This document shows positions 23,303 through 36,769 of a stretch of 64,000 bases of DNA, in pieces (position 1 is the first letter of the stretch; each line of letters begins with the position of its first letter). Both the position numbers and the translations under genes were made by a program. The stretch spans positions 23,492,501 through 23,556,500 of the forward strand of contig NC_052668.1 in NCBI RefSeq assembly GCF_016802725.1. The letters are read 5' to 3'. Under the pieces are notes generated by a model, which was not told the origin of the DNA, searched no databases, and saw nothing but the letters and a program-made list of their open reading frames with translations. This DNA comes from Solenopsis invicta (lineage: Eukaryota; Arthropoda; Insecta; Hymenoptera; Formicidae).

Positions 23303-24654
23303 GTTTTCAGGGTTGTCGTCTCATTTAATCCCCTCCCTCTAAAAAAAAAAAAAAAAAAAAAAAGATATCGAAAAGAAATTAACAAACCAAATATTGCAAA
23401 TGGAAAAACAATGTCGTATATTTTATAAGATCTTTATAAATTAGTAGAATATACACGTAGGTTTCTTAAAAGATTAAGGGCTGTGATGATTCAAAGATAA
23501 TTGAAGTTTTTTTTTATAAATTTTTTGGGGTAAAATTGCAATAAATGAACCAATGATTTCGTTCTAAATGCAGTTTATTGAATATTGAGACATAACAACG
23601 AAAATCTTAAATTTTTTTGTCAATGTCTTTATTGTTTTCTAGTTCTGAATTCAAGTTCATACCCTAAACAGCTTCAAAGCTATAATTATAAAGGATATAG
23701 TAGAAAGGTTGATTAAAAGGAAAGTCAAACCTGTAATAAACAAATTTTTATACAACAAAATAATGCAAATCTAATGTAATAATCCTAGTCATCTTTCGTA
23801 TCGTCATTGTTTTTCCGTTGATAGTTTATGTTACAAATAGATAACTCATATCACATAATTTGTACACCTTGAAATGACTCTCCGTTCTACTCTCCCAGCG
23901 AACTCGAAGGATTTGCCGCACTTTTTACAAGTCCAAACAGTATTCAACATTACAGGTGAGTGCAGATCACTTTCAAACTTGCAAGTACGAGCGGAACTTG
24001 AAGTTTATGATGAACGACAAGACATCATCATAACTTAAACAAGTACAAACGGTATTTGAAGTTTTTTAGTGAGTGTAAATAATCGTGATGAATTCGTGAT
24101 GGTTTCCCTTATCACAAAGCACGTCGCCGAATAATGTACAGTCACTCTCACACAGGAATGCTACTACATATTTTCCTAGATTACATAAAATATATACAGC
24201 TCTATTTCTCACTCACTCTCACTTTTGTGAAGATATTTTAATACTTGTGATATATTCACACACTTGCACACGTTTCACACGTATAATTTTTTTTTAACTT
24301 GTACGACGCAATTAAATTAAAAACTTTTTTAACTCGTGCATTCAAATAAACGTGTATTTGTAAAATTCATGTAGCAAATTTAAATTAATTTACTTGATAA
24401 ATCAAGTTACTAATTTAAGTAAATTTATCTAAATGAAAATTGAGATGATATAATTCTTCAGAGATGAATGGCATGTCAAGCGAAACGAAGACTTTTTTTT
24501 ACAATAATCATATCACGTCGTACAAGTTGTACAAAATTGTGATGTACAAGATATAAATAAGCTAGAAGTAAATCTAGTATTCCGTCTAAACTTAAATCTA
24601 GCGCTTTATACACTTGTATCGCGTAGACTCATTTCCAAACTTTATACACGTTAT
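23303..24654. other. Convergent 3' regions of NARS2 (+) and Pcf11 (-)
   Basis: No coding frame. Reading on the minus strand, candidate Pcf11 polyadenylation signals (TTTATT on the + strand) occur at 23,574-23,579 and 23,628-23,633, which would give Pcf11 a 3' untranslated region of about 1 kb. A diverged direct repeat is present: ACAAGTCCAAACAGTATTCAAC near 23,929 resembles ACAAGTACAAACGGTATTTGAA near 24,040. Confidence 0.4.
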
Positions 24655-27600
24655 TTACATGATGGAACAAAGTCCTGATAATTCTTGTCCTTTTTCTACA
24701 GGAGGTAAGTTCGATAGCTTCCTACCCTGTAAACTCGGCTTAATGGAAGCTGCTACTAATGGTTGTTCCGCATTTTCCTCTACAGGCGTTTCGGCTGCCA
24801 CTTTCTCCTTCTCTTTATTCTCTTCCGAATCTTTGTTAATGTTCAGTGGTTTAGTAATATTGATCTTAATTCGCGAAGGAGCTGCGGGAATGGCTGCCGG
24901 CGTAGAGTCCAATTCTACGTTTCCGTCGATGGAACTTTTCACTGCGGCGTACGTTGTATCGACTGTGCCTGTTTCATTCACTATTTGTTCGGGATCTGAG
25001 AAGAAATTAGGCTATTATCGAAATTGTCCGAAATAGAAAATTATTGATTTACATTAATCTAAGATAAGAATATATACCTGGTTCAGGTTCCATAGGCTCT
25101 TCTTTTACTTCTACGTTGGCGAAATCGAACATTTCGCTGTCGGGTTGCTCGTCAATATCGTCTAATGGCTCCTCTTTAATTTTAATATTTTCAAAAGGTT
25201 CACTTACACCTTCGCCCGAAGATTCTTCCTCTTTATTTGTCGTAGATGCGTCTTTCTCGGCATCTTCCACAACACCTTCTGTATTGTCTTCGTTAAGGCC
25301 TTCTGTATTCTCTTTCTTTTCCGTATCATCCTGCGAAACTTCAGAATTCTCCATTTCAGCATTCTCAACAGACTCTTCCTTGTTCTCAGCAATAGAATCT
25401 AAGAGTTTCATCATATTCACTTCCACTTGGTTTACTTGGTTATCCACAGATTCAGACTGCTCTTTATTCAATGTTTCTTCAGATTCTTGCTGCTTAGTTT
25501 CATCTCCGGGCGTCTCTTCGGAACATTCTTGCTTATTTTCCTCAATTTCCGAAGCTGCCTCTTCAAGCGTCAAAGCTGATTTTTCTAATGCTCTCTAAAG
25601 TTTCAACAATATACAGAACAAGATTATTAAAATTATTTCAATGATAATAGCAACAAAATGTGAAAAAATACATGTTATGTAATAATATCAATTAGTTGAG
25701 TGCAAAGAATAATGAGATAATGACATATATAAAAATAAAAATTGTGAAGAATGTTAAACCTTTTTTCAGAAATGCATTGTTAAAAGAATAACCTTTGGTA
25801 TGTACATTTTAAATAATTCTACATAAACAGAAAACATTACGTAGTAGCAATACTTATTCTATTAGTACGAGTGATAAAGCTTATAAAAGTGTGCCATGAA
25901 AATGAATTATTAAAAGAATCACGTACCGCTAGATTCTTTTCCTATTTTTTTTTTTTTTTGTAAGAATGCAACAAACGGTTTCGTTAATAGAAATATCGGC
26001 AAAATTTAAACATATGCACTGATTAAAATAGAGAGACACACAAACCTTGTAATCCTCTAGACAGAGCGGATGGTAATTTTTGCCCTCGTAATTAACCGCC
26101 GGTCGCAAATGCCACTCCTCTTTTTCCTCATTATAGAACTGTTCAAATGCGTCATGACATACTTGGCATCGCGAATCCTCGTCGCTACCAGTTGGTACGC
26201 TAGGCTGTAATGTTTCCTGAGGCGAATCATCGGTGGCCATACCTTCCGTTTCCGCCGTCTGTTTCTCAGTCTCAAACCAACTTTGCGCTAAAAGAAAGAA
26301 ACAAAAAACATAAGATTGAAGAAGACATTGAATGACGAATATGAGCATTTCAATTTACTCTTGTTATAAAGTTATTAGTCTTACGTTCCGATTACAATTC
26401 AGTCAGTCTAACATTATGTCGATTTTTTTTGGAATTCTCGGAATAACGCGTATAAAAAAAAAAAAAGAAAAAAATATGCGTACCTCTATCCTCCAAGTCT
26501 TCAATCTCCTCAAACTGTATCCAATCGCTGACATCGTAATACCACGGTCGGGAATGCGCTTTTCTTGCAGAGTCTCGTTCACGCCTGTTCTGTCTAAAGT
26601 GCCAATCTAAATGATGGCTATAACGAGTGGCTAATTCAGGCGCAAATCTAGCGCCACAAGAACTACATTGCATGCCACTATACAAGGCTGTTGCAATCGC
26701 TGGCTGTTTACTGTAAAAAAAAAAAGATCGTTGTTTGATATTTGGTTTCATCGATTTGATAAACGGTAAGATGTGACGGCGACGAAGGATAACTTACATT
26801 TTCAGAGTTTCTGGTTTATCAAAGGAGACTGGAGTAATCTCGGGCTCTTTCTTCTCTTCCTCCTCTTGTTTCTTTTGTTCTGTGAGATTGGGAACGATAC
26901 CAGTCTCGACCAATCTCTGGAATAATTCACTCATGTTCAATGGCAATGTCGGTGCTGGTGCGGGCGGATTTTCCACAGGTTCGGCTTGATATGACAAACC
27001 AGATGATGGTGCCATAGCCGATGGCAAAACTGACGATAATATATCTAATTGCAGATCTGAAATTATATTATAATATAGTTAATAATATAGTTATTAAATG
27101 CTAAAGAATCGTAATATGTAAAAAAATACATGATATAATTAATTTTTCACCTGGTTTTGAAGTAGAAGTAAAATCTAGACCATCCTGCGACGTGGATTCG
27201 TGTTCCACAGGGGGCAATCGAGTTGGCGATTGCTTGGTAGGAGTTGTGTCTATCTTCGGTTTCTGCGTTATTAGAGGCGTCACTGGCGGTGGTGACTCGA
27301 TGGGGCCTTCGCCTCTCATTCCAGTAATCTTAACATGACCAGCACGCACTCCTCTAGGCAGTACTGAAAACCTGATAAAATGCTTTTTGTCTCTAACAAT
27401 AATAGGTTTGGGTAAGCCTCCGAATTCGACTTTAAACGGTCGTCCATTTAAAAGAACTGTCTGCAACGCGTCCGTAAATTCCAACGTATGAGGTTTTCCT
27501 TCGATTTCGAATCTAAAAGAAACAAGCGTGATTATAAGAGTGCACATTACTGTTCAATTTTTTAAACTCTCATGCTAAAAAATATATTTACATCTGTGGT

Positions 27601-30600
27601 TTTGCGTCCAAAAACACCGGCACCATATTGCGCGCATTGATAATGAGATTAATTTTCGCAACCACAAGATCGGTACGCTTCACAGTACCGATCTTGACTT
27701 GTGGCGGAGGACCCTCCAATTTCACGCTGACTTTTTTTCCGCCGAGTTCGATTGTTATCGGCATACCACCAAAATAACATTCGTACCACCGATCATCGAC
27801 ATACAATTCTCGTGTGGGTGCACCCAATTTGATTCTGAAAAGACACGATTTGTATTTTTATTACCTTAAAAAAATGCCAAAATATTTAAAGTTTAATTCA
27901 AACAAAATTTGGATATAATGTACTCACCTATGTACTTCTCCCTCGTACATAAATTCCTTATACTGATCGTTAAATGCGCAAGTAATAGTATCTTTATCGT
28001 CAATTAGTATTCTTCTTATACCGTCCTGGAAACCAATCTCCCGTGGATCGTCCCAGTTCATAAACACTACACCGATTTGCCCGTAATAGCGAATCTCCCG
28101 TGGTATATTATCAATATTTATAGATTTCATGGTGTCTCTCGAGATCTCGGCTAACAGTTTCGAATCCGGCGGTGGCAATTCGCGACTATGTGAGCCCGGA
28201 TTCTTTAACATGGAGTTGCCGTATCCCTGATCATTATCCTCGAGGTCGTACTTCGCAGATGTATTCGGTGATACATTTCTATTGGACGCTAGAGGTGGCA
28301 TATTTGGCATAAGATTGGTCATGGGTCCATTGTTCATCATCATCGCAGGATGGCATCCCATTGCCATAGCGGAGTTGGGCATAGGCCCCATCGGTCCCAT
28401 TGGGCCGTTCGGCAAAAGATTCGACATAATCGGCCCATTTGGACCCATCGGACCCATCATACCAGGTCCTAAACGCGGATTGGGTCCCATACTGTGATTG
28501 AAGCCGCTATGATACTGGAAATCTGGCCGCATCGGCCCAAAATGTCGAGGATTCTGCCAAGGTCCGACAGGTCTCATGTCCGAATTGAAATGTCCTTGCG
28601 GCCCGCCGAAAGGCGGTCCCGGGGGATGCGCCCACGGTTGTTGCCATGGCTGATTCTGCCATCTCGGACCGTTCGGATTTCGCGGTATCGGATGATCTTT
28701 GTTCCGCATCATCTCCTTGTCGTTGGACGGGCTGAAATTCGTCGCATTGCGATCCCCGGGACCGGACATATCCATGTTGATACCCTTCTCCCATATCACA
28801 GTACCAGCCTCCTTCTCCTTACGCTGCGCGGCTCGCAATTTTCGATCCTCGCTCATATGCAGTACCTCTTGTATTAGGGTGTTGTACTGCGTCTTCGTGA
28901 TCGACCCCTGATTCAATTGTTCGGCGGCTTGCTTCATAATTATCTCAATATTTCTATCGTCATTTCTCTCAGGTTTATCATTCTCCCGGCCTCTACGTCC
29001 TGGTCTAGAATCTTGTTCCTCATTTGACAAGGTTCTCCTTCTTTCCTTAGGATCATCCGGGAGCTTATTATAAAGCCTCAGACGTCCTAATCTATCCCTA
29101 TTACGATCCCTTTCACGCTTATCATCGGTATTATTAACTTGCTTGTCTCTATCATTCTTTGTGGGCGTCTTTAATTTTGCCCAGCCATCTTTTCCATCCT
29201 CCCCAGAAATCACAGGTGGTGGAGGTGTCGGAGGTCGACCGGCATTAGGATGCGTCAATGTGCGTAAATCTACGTCTTCATTACCGAATAATCTGTAAAA
29301 AAAAAAAAATGCAAGTTATTGTATACACAAGATTAATGTAATTATTAGCATAACGATACATACGCGTCAAATTTCTCAGCCTTAGTTTTCTTCAGTGGAG
29401 TTTCTACACATTCCTCACTGCGTCTTTTGTTAGTGTTAACAGATGGTAATACTCGTAGATCTAAATCTTCTTCTGGAAAAGAATTCAAGATAAAGTATAA
29501 CTCGTGCGAGATAAATGTATTACGAATTAATTTAATATTACCATTTCTCTTTTTATTATATATCCCTAATATGTATTTCAAAGAATTATAGATTTGAGCA
29601 ATATTTTCCTGAAGAAATGCGCGCTAAGAGATTTCGCCAAAATAATTGGAATTATATACTTATACGAGCGCAAAAGAAGTTAGTACGATAAGTTGGAAAT
29701 ACTACTTTTAATATCACCTGTTACAGTCTTGCAATTGCTACCAGAGATGAGGCAAATATTGTAGTCACCTTTATAAGAAAATATTCAAGATAGATTTTTT
29801 AGCAGTAACTAGAGAAAGCAACGCAGGAAAATTGATAGATACTTGTACATGCACAATTGAAACGTAGATGACAATATTCATGATATTGCAAATTAGTGTT
29901 AACGTTGTTATATATAAATATATGCTGCCAAACACTGTTGACTCACTCTTTTCAGGTATGGAAACAGCTGTTCCAGGTAGAGACAATGGTGCTCTGAGAT
30001 CCTCGTCTTTGCTGGAAGATTCCAATGTCGGCTCGACAGCGATTTGATTATTTCCAGCGTTGGCTGGAGAACGTTCCGGACTAAGACTGTCGTCTTTATT
30101 TCGTCTTACATAATTTCTCTGTCTAGCGTTCGGCCTGATCTCTTTGAATGCGGGCGGATGAGGAGGAGATACTATCAGTGAACCAGATTGCTCCTCCTCA
30201 GTAACACCACCGGAATTATTTAAGCTCGAACTCGATTTCGCGTCGTTACGCCTTGGAATTCTATACGGAGGACTTGGACTACGCTTTCTCGACTTCGTGT
30301 TCTTCTTGCGGCTTTTAGAGGCTTGGAAAGAGGATTGTGGAGAGGTACGTGAGGACGGTGATGAACTATCTCCGCTGTCTTTCTCACGAGATTTTGATCT
30401 AATCGGACTCGAATCTCTGTCAACTTTCGGAATCTTATTCGGAGTTTGAGGCTGTTTCGATCGCGACTTATTGCCTAATTTCCTATGCGATGACTTGGAG
30501 GAAGTGGAAGACTTGTCGATCAAAGACGAGGAAGAGCCACGTGAGTTTGTGCTCTTCGAGTCTTTCGATTTGTTGATATCGCTGCCTCCACTTCCTCGAT

Positions 30601-33600
30601 TATTCCCTGATAATACTGAAGACGAGTTATTACTGCAAACCGATAAACTCTGGCTGTTTTTGGAGTTGTTACCGTTTAGGTTGCCACTACTATTACTATT
30701 TAATCGAGGGTCTTTTTTTTGACTTGTTCGATGCGAGACAGCATCTTTATTTATATTACTACTGAAATTTTTATTATTGCTATTATTATCAGCATTATTG
30801 TTATTAATAACGTTTAATAACGTCGGATTATCGGATCCGGCAGGATTTGCCGGAGGCTTGATAGTTACAGCCGATTTTGAAAGTATCTGCTGTTTTAATT
30901 GGTTCGAAGTTACAATTGTATTCGCCACTTGCTGCGCTTGACCTTCATTCCGCGGACCTTCTTTCGGACTCGTACCCGGCCGTTGTCGTGGATCTATCGT
31001 TGGTACTGCCACATCCTGACTCGCAGGAGTGGGTTTCAAACGTGGATCTCGCGAGACTGGTTTAGCCGACGCTACTGCAATACTACTAGCTGGTGCGATT
31101 CGTGGACCGCTGGTTGTTCCTGCGTTCTTTAAAAGTGATGCTGCTGCTGCTGGAAACTATAAGCAAATAAAATTGTTATTGATAACGCACATAATATTTA
31201 ACTATTAAATAATTAAAAATAAACACTTATACATGTAAAAAGTGTAAACATTGTCGGATTTCAAATTTGATTCACTATCCTACACAGAAATTCTTAAATT
31301 CATAATCAACATGAAACAAATCCTTCCAGAATAAGGGGCAGAGGATTAGCAATCATTTCTATAAAAAAAAAAGATAAAAATTCTTAAAACAAAAGCTTTA
31401 AATTGAGAAAACCCGACTTTAACTACAAAACCGCAAGTTTTTTAAATTATATGTTTAGCATATTCAACTAACTTGTTTTGCTACTTGTTTTGGAGTTTGA
31501 TTTGGCACTACAGGTGCTACAGGTTTCGCCTGCGTTGTAGTCTCCGTAGTTGACGCAATATGTGCAGTGGACACAACCTGTTATAACAATAAATATTACA
31601 TTATTATTTCATAAGAATAAAGAAATCCCGATGATAAAAATGCTTCTTAGCTTATATCTATTCATAGGCTGATTATAAAAAACTTACCACTTCTGTCTTT
31701 AAGCTGCCAGCTTGTTTGTCAAGCTGCCTCTGCTGTTGCTCTAAACTCGCTTTAGCCTGCAGCAATTCTAACTCGATTTTCTTCTTTTGTAATTCTAACA
31801 ATTCTCGTTGCTTCTTTAGCAGCTGTTCTCTCATGGCTGCTTCTGAAGTCGTTACCGGTTCTCCTGGTGGTAATTTAACGGGCGGAACAATCGACGTTGC
31901 GGTTTGTTGAGGCTGAAAAAATTAACAGCATACCGTCATTATGTAACAACAACAATGTTTTCTTCGTACACATATAATTATTTATATATAAAACTTACCA
32001 TTGAAAGAAATCTTGGGTTTACATGTATAGATCCTGAAGGGATGCTAGTGGATGGGGCAGTGATTGGCCATGCAGGATCTATACTTTGTACCCGTACATC
32101 TAATGAAAATAATTTCTTTGGTGGAAATACATCGTTCCACGTTTGTCGCAACTTCCACATGCTGGCTCTCGTGTTCTCATCAACCTATTTATAAAAATGG
32201 CATTGATAATCTATTACATAATAAAAAAAACCCGCGAGAAATTTTAGTATGAAACTGCTATTTTTAAATTTCAAAAATATCAGCTCTTTGACACACACAC
32301 GCACACATACATGTTTGACAAAATTCTCTACCTTCATTTATTAAAATATTAAGATTTCTCTTATAATTCGATATACAAAGAGATCTGTAAAAAAAGAACT
32401 AATACATAAAACTCTGTATGAAATCTTTCTGAGAGCTGCGAGGTAAGTAGTGTTATATTGATCAAACAATTATCTTATGTCATCGTGAGATATAAAGTCA
32501 GACGACGCTACACACGCTATAAAATATTCCTTTCAGAAACTTGCGTAAAGTTTGTAACGTTGCGTCATCGTATGCGGACAGAGAGCAAAGGTTACTCCCG
32601 GTCAGTAACGGATCATTGATCACAAATAAGAATCGTTTCTCGACAATAATACTTTGCATCAATGATCTTATAAAAACAGTAAAGATATTTACCTTCTCAA
32701 ATACTCCGCAAAATGTGTTTACTATGTTTTGCGTAAACAGGTTCAGATAGTCACCATTCACATTCTTGACAATCGAGTCGATGAGATAGAGTACTGGTAA
32801 CTTGATGTCACTTCTCACCTAATAAAACACAACAATATGCACAATATGCTCTACCTTATTATTTAACAAAGATATTTAAACTATTATATAGTTTAAGAAT
32901 ATCTCGATGTACATGCATATTCCAAAATTATTATATTTCTCTTCAACTATTATTTTTTTCAATTTGAAGTCCATTTTTCCTTAGAACAGCTTGATAGGAA
33001 GCCTAATTACGAGAATACTTAAGTAGAAGATCGAAGCTCTGCTGTGTTAAATTTCAAAAGGATAATTTTGCAAGGGTAACACATAGTAAAATCTTTGTAT
33101 TTTTTTTATTAATTACATATATATTTTATTTGTACACAAATATTTTAACTGCGGCTGAATTGCCAGTACATTTAATGCTGTAAGGAAAAGTAGTGCAATG
33201 AAAAATAGCCACCTATCAAATTTCCATTGGGAAAATGTCCTTTACAACAGATTTGTTAAAGAATATATAATTAGAAATAAACAACAATTTCGGAACATTT
33301 TACACATAAAGATATCACGTACTGACAAAGTCCATTATTGCATTCTTCAAAAATCGGTAAATAAATTATACGTATTGTTTTATTTAAGTGTGTATATTTA
33401 TGAGATAATAATACTACTTGGGCATTATATAATTTTGAGCAATTGACATACATATATACGTTTTTATTAGTGTATAAAATCAACTGATTAGAGATCAACG
33501 TGTCAAATATCTTGATTAACAAAATATACATAGCACATATTTAGAATTCAACATACATACAACATTAAAGTCAATAAGTTTTAATAGTATACTTTATTTA

Positions 33601-34267
33601 TTTTAACATATGTAACTTAATATAACTATAAATCTTGACATAAAATATTCATTATATAACACAGTCTCAAATTATTGCAGTGTTTATATCCTTCTAGTTA
33701 TGGAATAATAGAATCTATTTAGAATTGCTTGATTAGCTATGCTCTTTATGTCTATAGAACAGATATAGAATAGCCAAGCACTGCTTTAATAGAAAATCTA
33801 TCATTTATGTTTTTTACAAAAATATCACAGTTCTTTATAAATACTTTTATAGTTCACAAGTAGATGCAAAGGGTAATAAAGATGAAAATACAAGACTGAT
33901 GTGCATGCTACGTGACACAGCAACAGAATTTTTTTTGTTGTGTCTACAAACAGGAGCTTTGCAATGAGAAATAAAGAATAGTAACAGTAAGAGAGACGGA
34001 AGATCTGTAGTTTTACACGAGAGTAATATTATTAATCTCGAATAAAACCAGTATACTTTATGAGATATTTTATAGATGTAACTATGATGGATAGGTAACC
34101 TTGAGTAGATGAGACTCGACGGCTTGTACAATCGCTGATGCATGTTCAATATTATCTTCAGCCAGCATGGTGAGCATGTTGATAAGCGGCTTACTGTTAA
34201 TTGTTAAATCAGATAGAGATGAGATGTACTCATCCGCGACTTCTTTGGACTTTGTCGACGCGAACAT
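24655..34267 (-). CDS. Pcf11: Pcf11, pre-mRNA cleavage complex II / transcription termination factor, 15 coding exons, 1,894 aa
   Basis: Nuclear factor that binds the RNA polymerase II C-terminal domain and couples 3'-end cleavage to termination. Coding exons in transcript order: 34267-34100, 32818-32693, 32184-31999, 31912-31688, 31577-31473, 31156-29947, 29472-29364, 29292-27928, 27834-27592, 27512-27151, 27056-26798, 26710-26484, 26287-26046, 25594-25078, 24995-24655. Introns are GT/AG and phases close exactly. Residues 1-130 form the CTD-interacting domain (KLPVLYLIDSIVKNVNGDYL at about 62-81). Residues 161-235 hold a Gln/Glu/Lys-rich coil. Residues 271-700 are a Ser/Asn/Arg-rich linker, and 710-1165 include a Gly-Pro-Met tract. 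Near the C-terminus are two zinc-binding motifs: CSSC...HLDWH (about 1470-1490) and CQVCHDAF...YHPLC (about 1560-1605). The chosen ATG follows a likely acceptor (TTTGTAG, about 34,277), implying a non-coding first exon upstream. Intron 1 (1,281 bp) shows no other gene. Confidence 0.92.
28380..28500 (-). repeat. Coding tract of Gly-Pro-Met repeats within Pcf11
   Basis: The + strand shows repeated GGTCCCAT / GGCCCCAT words. Read on the minus strand they encode repeated GPMGP units (for example GPNGPMGPMGP-like stretches). The tract is inside the large 29,292-27,928 exon and is part of the protein, not an insertion that breaks the frame. Confidence 0.7.
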
Positions 34268-36769
34268 GATGCCACTACAAATGGGCAAACAAGGGATCCT
34301 GCTCAAACCAACAGCATTGATTCAAACTGTAACATAAAAAGAAGAAAACACTCTTTATGTAGCAAAAAGTTTAATTCCTTCAATTAAGAAAGTAAATATT
34401 AATTATATCAAAAATTTATGTATAAGTTTAAGATAGTATATCAAATGTGTAAGTTTCCACAATTTTTAATTCCTCTTTGGAAGAGTATCTTCTGCAGATA
34501 AATATAAGTTACTGCAATTTTTAGTTCTTTCTTGGAATAATAATTCATTAAAAGACTAATTTAAATAAAGAAATAAAATAAAAATATCTTAAAATAGCTT
34601 ATTAAAATACACTCAAGGAAAAATGCAGACATCTTAATAATCTGACTTAATAATCTTGCAACGCAGCAACGAGTGTTACATCATCTCAATTATCTCGCAA
34701 AAATCGGCGTGTTTTTCCAAAGAACTTGCTGTAAAACACGCAAGGCCGAACAGAATCCGAATACGTTACACCAAGCAGAAGCCGCATGTCTTAACGTGAC
34801 TCAAGGAAACACGTTGCGACCTGCGTCTCTCCTGGGCACAACTTGCTTCCGACAGATCGCGCTCTAACGTTATTTGCGTATAAATTATCACTAAAATAAA
34901 TTATTTTTGAAGAATGATTCACCGGGGATCGCGTAAATTCTCAAAGGGTGATTCACCGGGAAAACAAAAGAAGGAACGGGACTCTCGGGAGTCGGAAGAC
35001 AAGAAACGTACACGCGATACGTTACGGTCAGGCAACGGCGAAGCTTTTTACGTCGAGTTTCGTCCGAAAAGGAAAGCACACTTCTCGCGGTCGTATCGAG
35101 ACAAAAAATCTAGGGCGAGAAAGCGAGGCGAAGCGAGACGAGGCGAGGCGAGGCGAGGCAAGGCAAGGCGAAGCGACGCGTCGCGACGACGCTTCTCATT
35201 AAGCGACGCGGGAGGAGCCCGGTCGTCCGGATTCCATTTTTCGCAGACAAATTCGACTCCCGACGCTCACGTCGTTTACGTAATACCATCCGCGGTTCTA
35301 GACGAAGGTCGGCGGCACATTCGCGTACGTGAGAAACATCTTATCGATTTCACTCGTGGTCTCCCTCTCTCGCGGTCTCGCTCTTGCTCGCTCACTTCCG
35401 CGATCGAAGTAAACTCGCTCTTCGGGAGGCTAAACAGCCGCGCGTCTCGTCCATGCGTCTCACTCGTCGACATTCACACAAGGAGATCCGCGTGCCGAGG
35501 CGTGTGGTAGCGAAACGACGTCTAACGCGCATCTGGAGTAGTCGTTGTCTCGTCTTTGCCACCCGTCCTCGCGAGAGACTCGTCCTCGCGCGCCTCTCCT
35601 CGCTTCCAATCTTCCAGTCGACGATTAATTACCTTTTTATCAGCGCATCGCGCGACGCAGGGAGGCACAGTCCGACTGGTGTACGCCTGTACACCCTCGA
35701 CAGGATTCTTGAAAAAATCCACGCTCGTTTGCACTACACTACTGCTGCTTACGCGAACAGGATCTGCACGTAAAATGGCTGTCGGGCATATCACCGTCCC
35801 AACTAGTGACGGCAGGGTACTCGATGCAACTTCGTTTTTCATTGGCCGCCACCACCGCACGTATTCGCCCTTTCGTTAGAATCAGCGAATCATCGGGCGC
35901 GTTATATAGGACCGTGACGTCGCTACGGTCGCACGAGCGACGAGAAAAGCCTGTCGCACATGAAGTGCATAAAGGTTGGTTTATAATTGCCCTTATCGTT
36001 CTCTTGTGATTGGTCAGTCGTAGTGACCGTAGTCTTTGGAAATGGAATTGAATCAACTCCGAGCCAAAGAGGATAAGGGTTGGTTTATAATATTTTGAGA
36101 GGTTAATTTTGTCAAAATTGGAGGTGATGAGGGCATTCTACACATTTACCAAAATATCTTTAGTACTCTTTTCATATTTCTAAAATATTTTTTAGTAATT
36201 TATTTAACAAAAAAATGCAATACTGAAGCTATTGCAATCATTTAAATTTAATTTATACTGAAAACTAATAAATTTTTAACTTTTATACAAAAGATCTTAG
36301 ATATCAGCCAAATATTATTTTATTTGCTATATAATACAGATAACGAATAATTTCTTTCAAAATTTTAAAAGATTTGAAAAATTCATATTTCTAGGATTTT
36401 ATTGATTTTACTGTTATAATAGACAGTAACGGGTAATTTAGGTAACATTAATTAGTATATTATCTAATGTAGGTAAAGAAGGGCCACTGCTTTATAGACG
36501 TCGTGCGAATTTATCGATCATGAAAAGCATCAACGTGTCCGTCTCTACGTTGCACGATTAGTTTGACAGTTCAAAGGGTGTACAAGGCCGGACTATATTG
36601 ACAGATTTCTCAAAATTCTGCTCTATATGCGATACAGGGTGTGCCTTCGACGTCTCTCAGGGATTGCAGCGGTGTTTAGGAGCCGCGTAGCTTTTCAGTT
36701 GGGCTCCCGATCGAGGACGAGTATCCGGGTGTCGCGTGCGAGGTTAGGTTCCTCGACAGGCCCGTCACG
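34268..36769. promoter_or_regulatory. Upstream region between divergent Pcf11 (-) and Slh (+)
   Basis: About 2.5 kb separates the two start codons. From 34,900 to 35,960 it is CpG-rich with chance frames on both strands; this probably contains the Pcf11 non-coding first exon and promoter. From about 36,070 to 36,480 it is AT-rich. The last 280 bases before Slh are GC-rich again. A TCAGTT at 36,695-36,700 fits the arthropod initiator consensus and could mark the Slh start site, giving a leader of about 73 bases. Confidence 0.4.
35124..35180. repeat. GGCGA-type pentanucleotide repeat
   Basis: Imperfect repeats of GAGGC / GGCGA with GAAGC and GCAAG variants run for about 57 bases inside the CpG-rich region upstream of Pcf11. 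Confidence 0.7.

Noticed and set aside
25116..25598. 160-codon plus-strand frame opposite the Pcf11 C-terminal region
   Set aside because: Antisense shadow of the Glu/Ser-rich Pcf11 exon, whose minus-strand frame is supported by splicing phase and zinc-finger context.
34268..34306. Upstream ATG extending the Pcf11 N-terminus
   Set aside because: A TTTGTAG acceptor-like signal lies between it and the ATG at 34,267, and the extra residues do not look like the start of a CTD-interacting domain.
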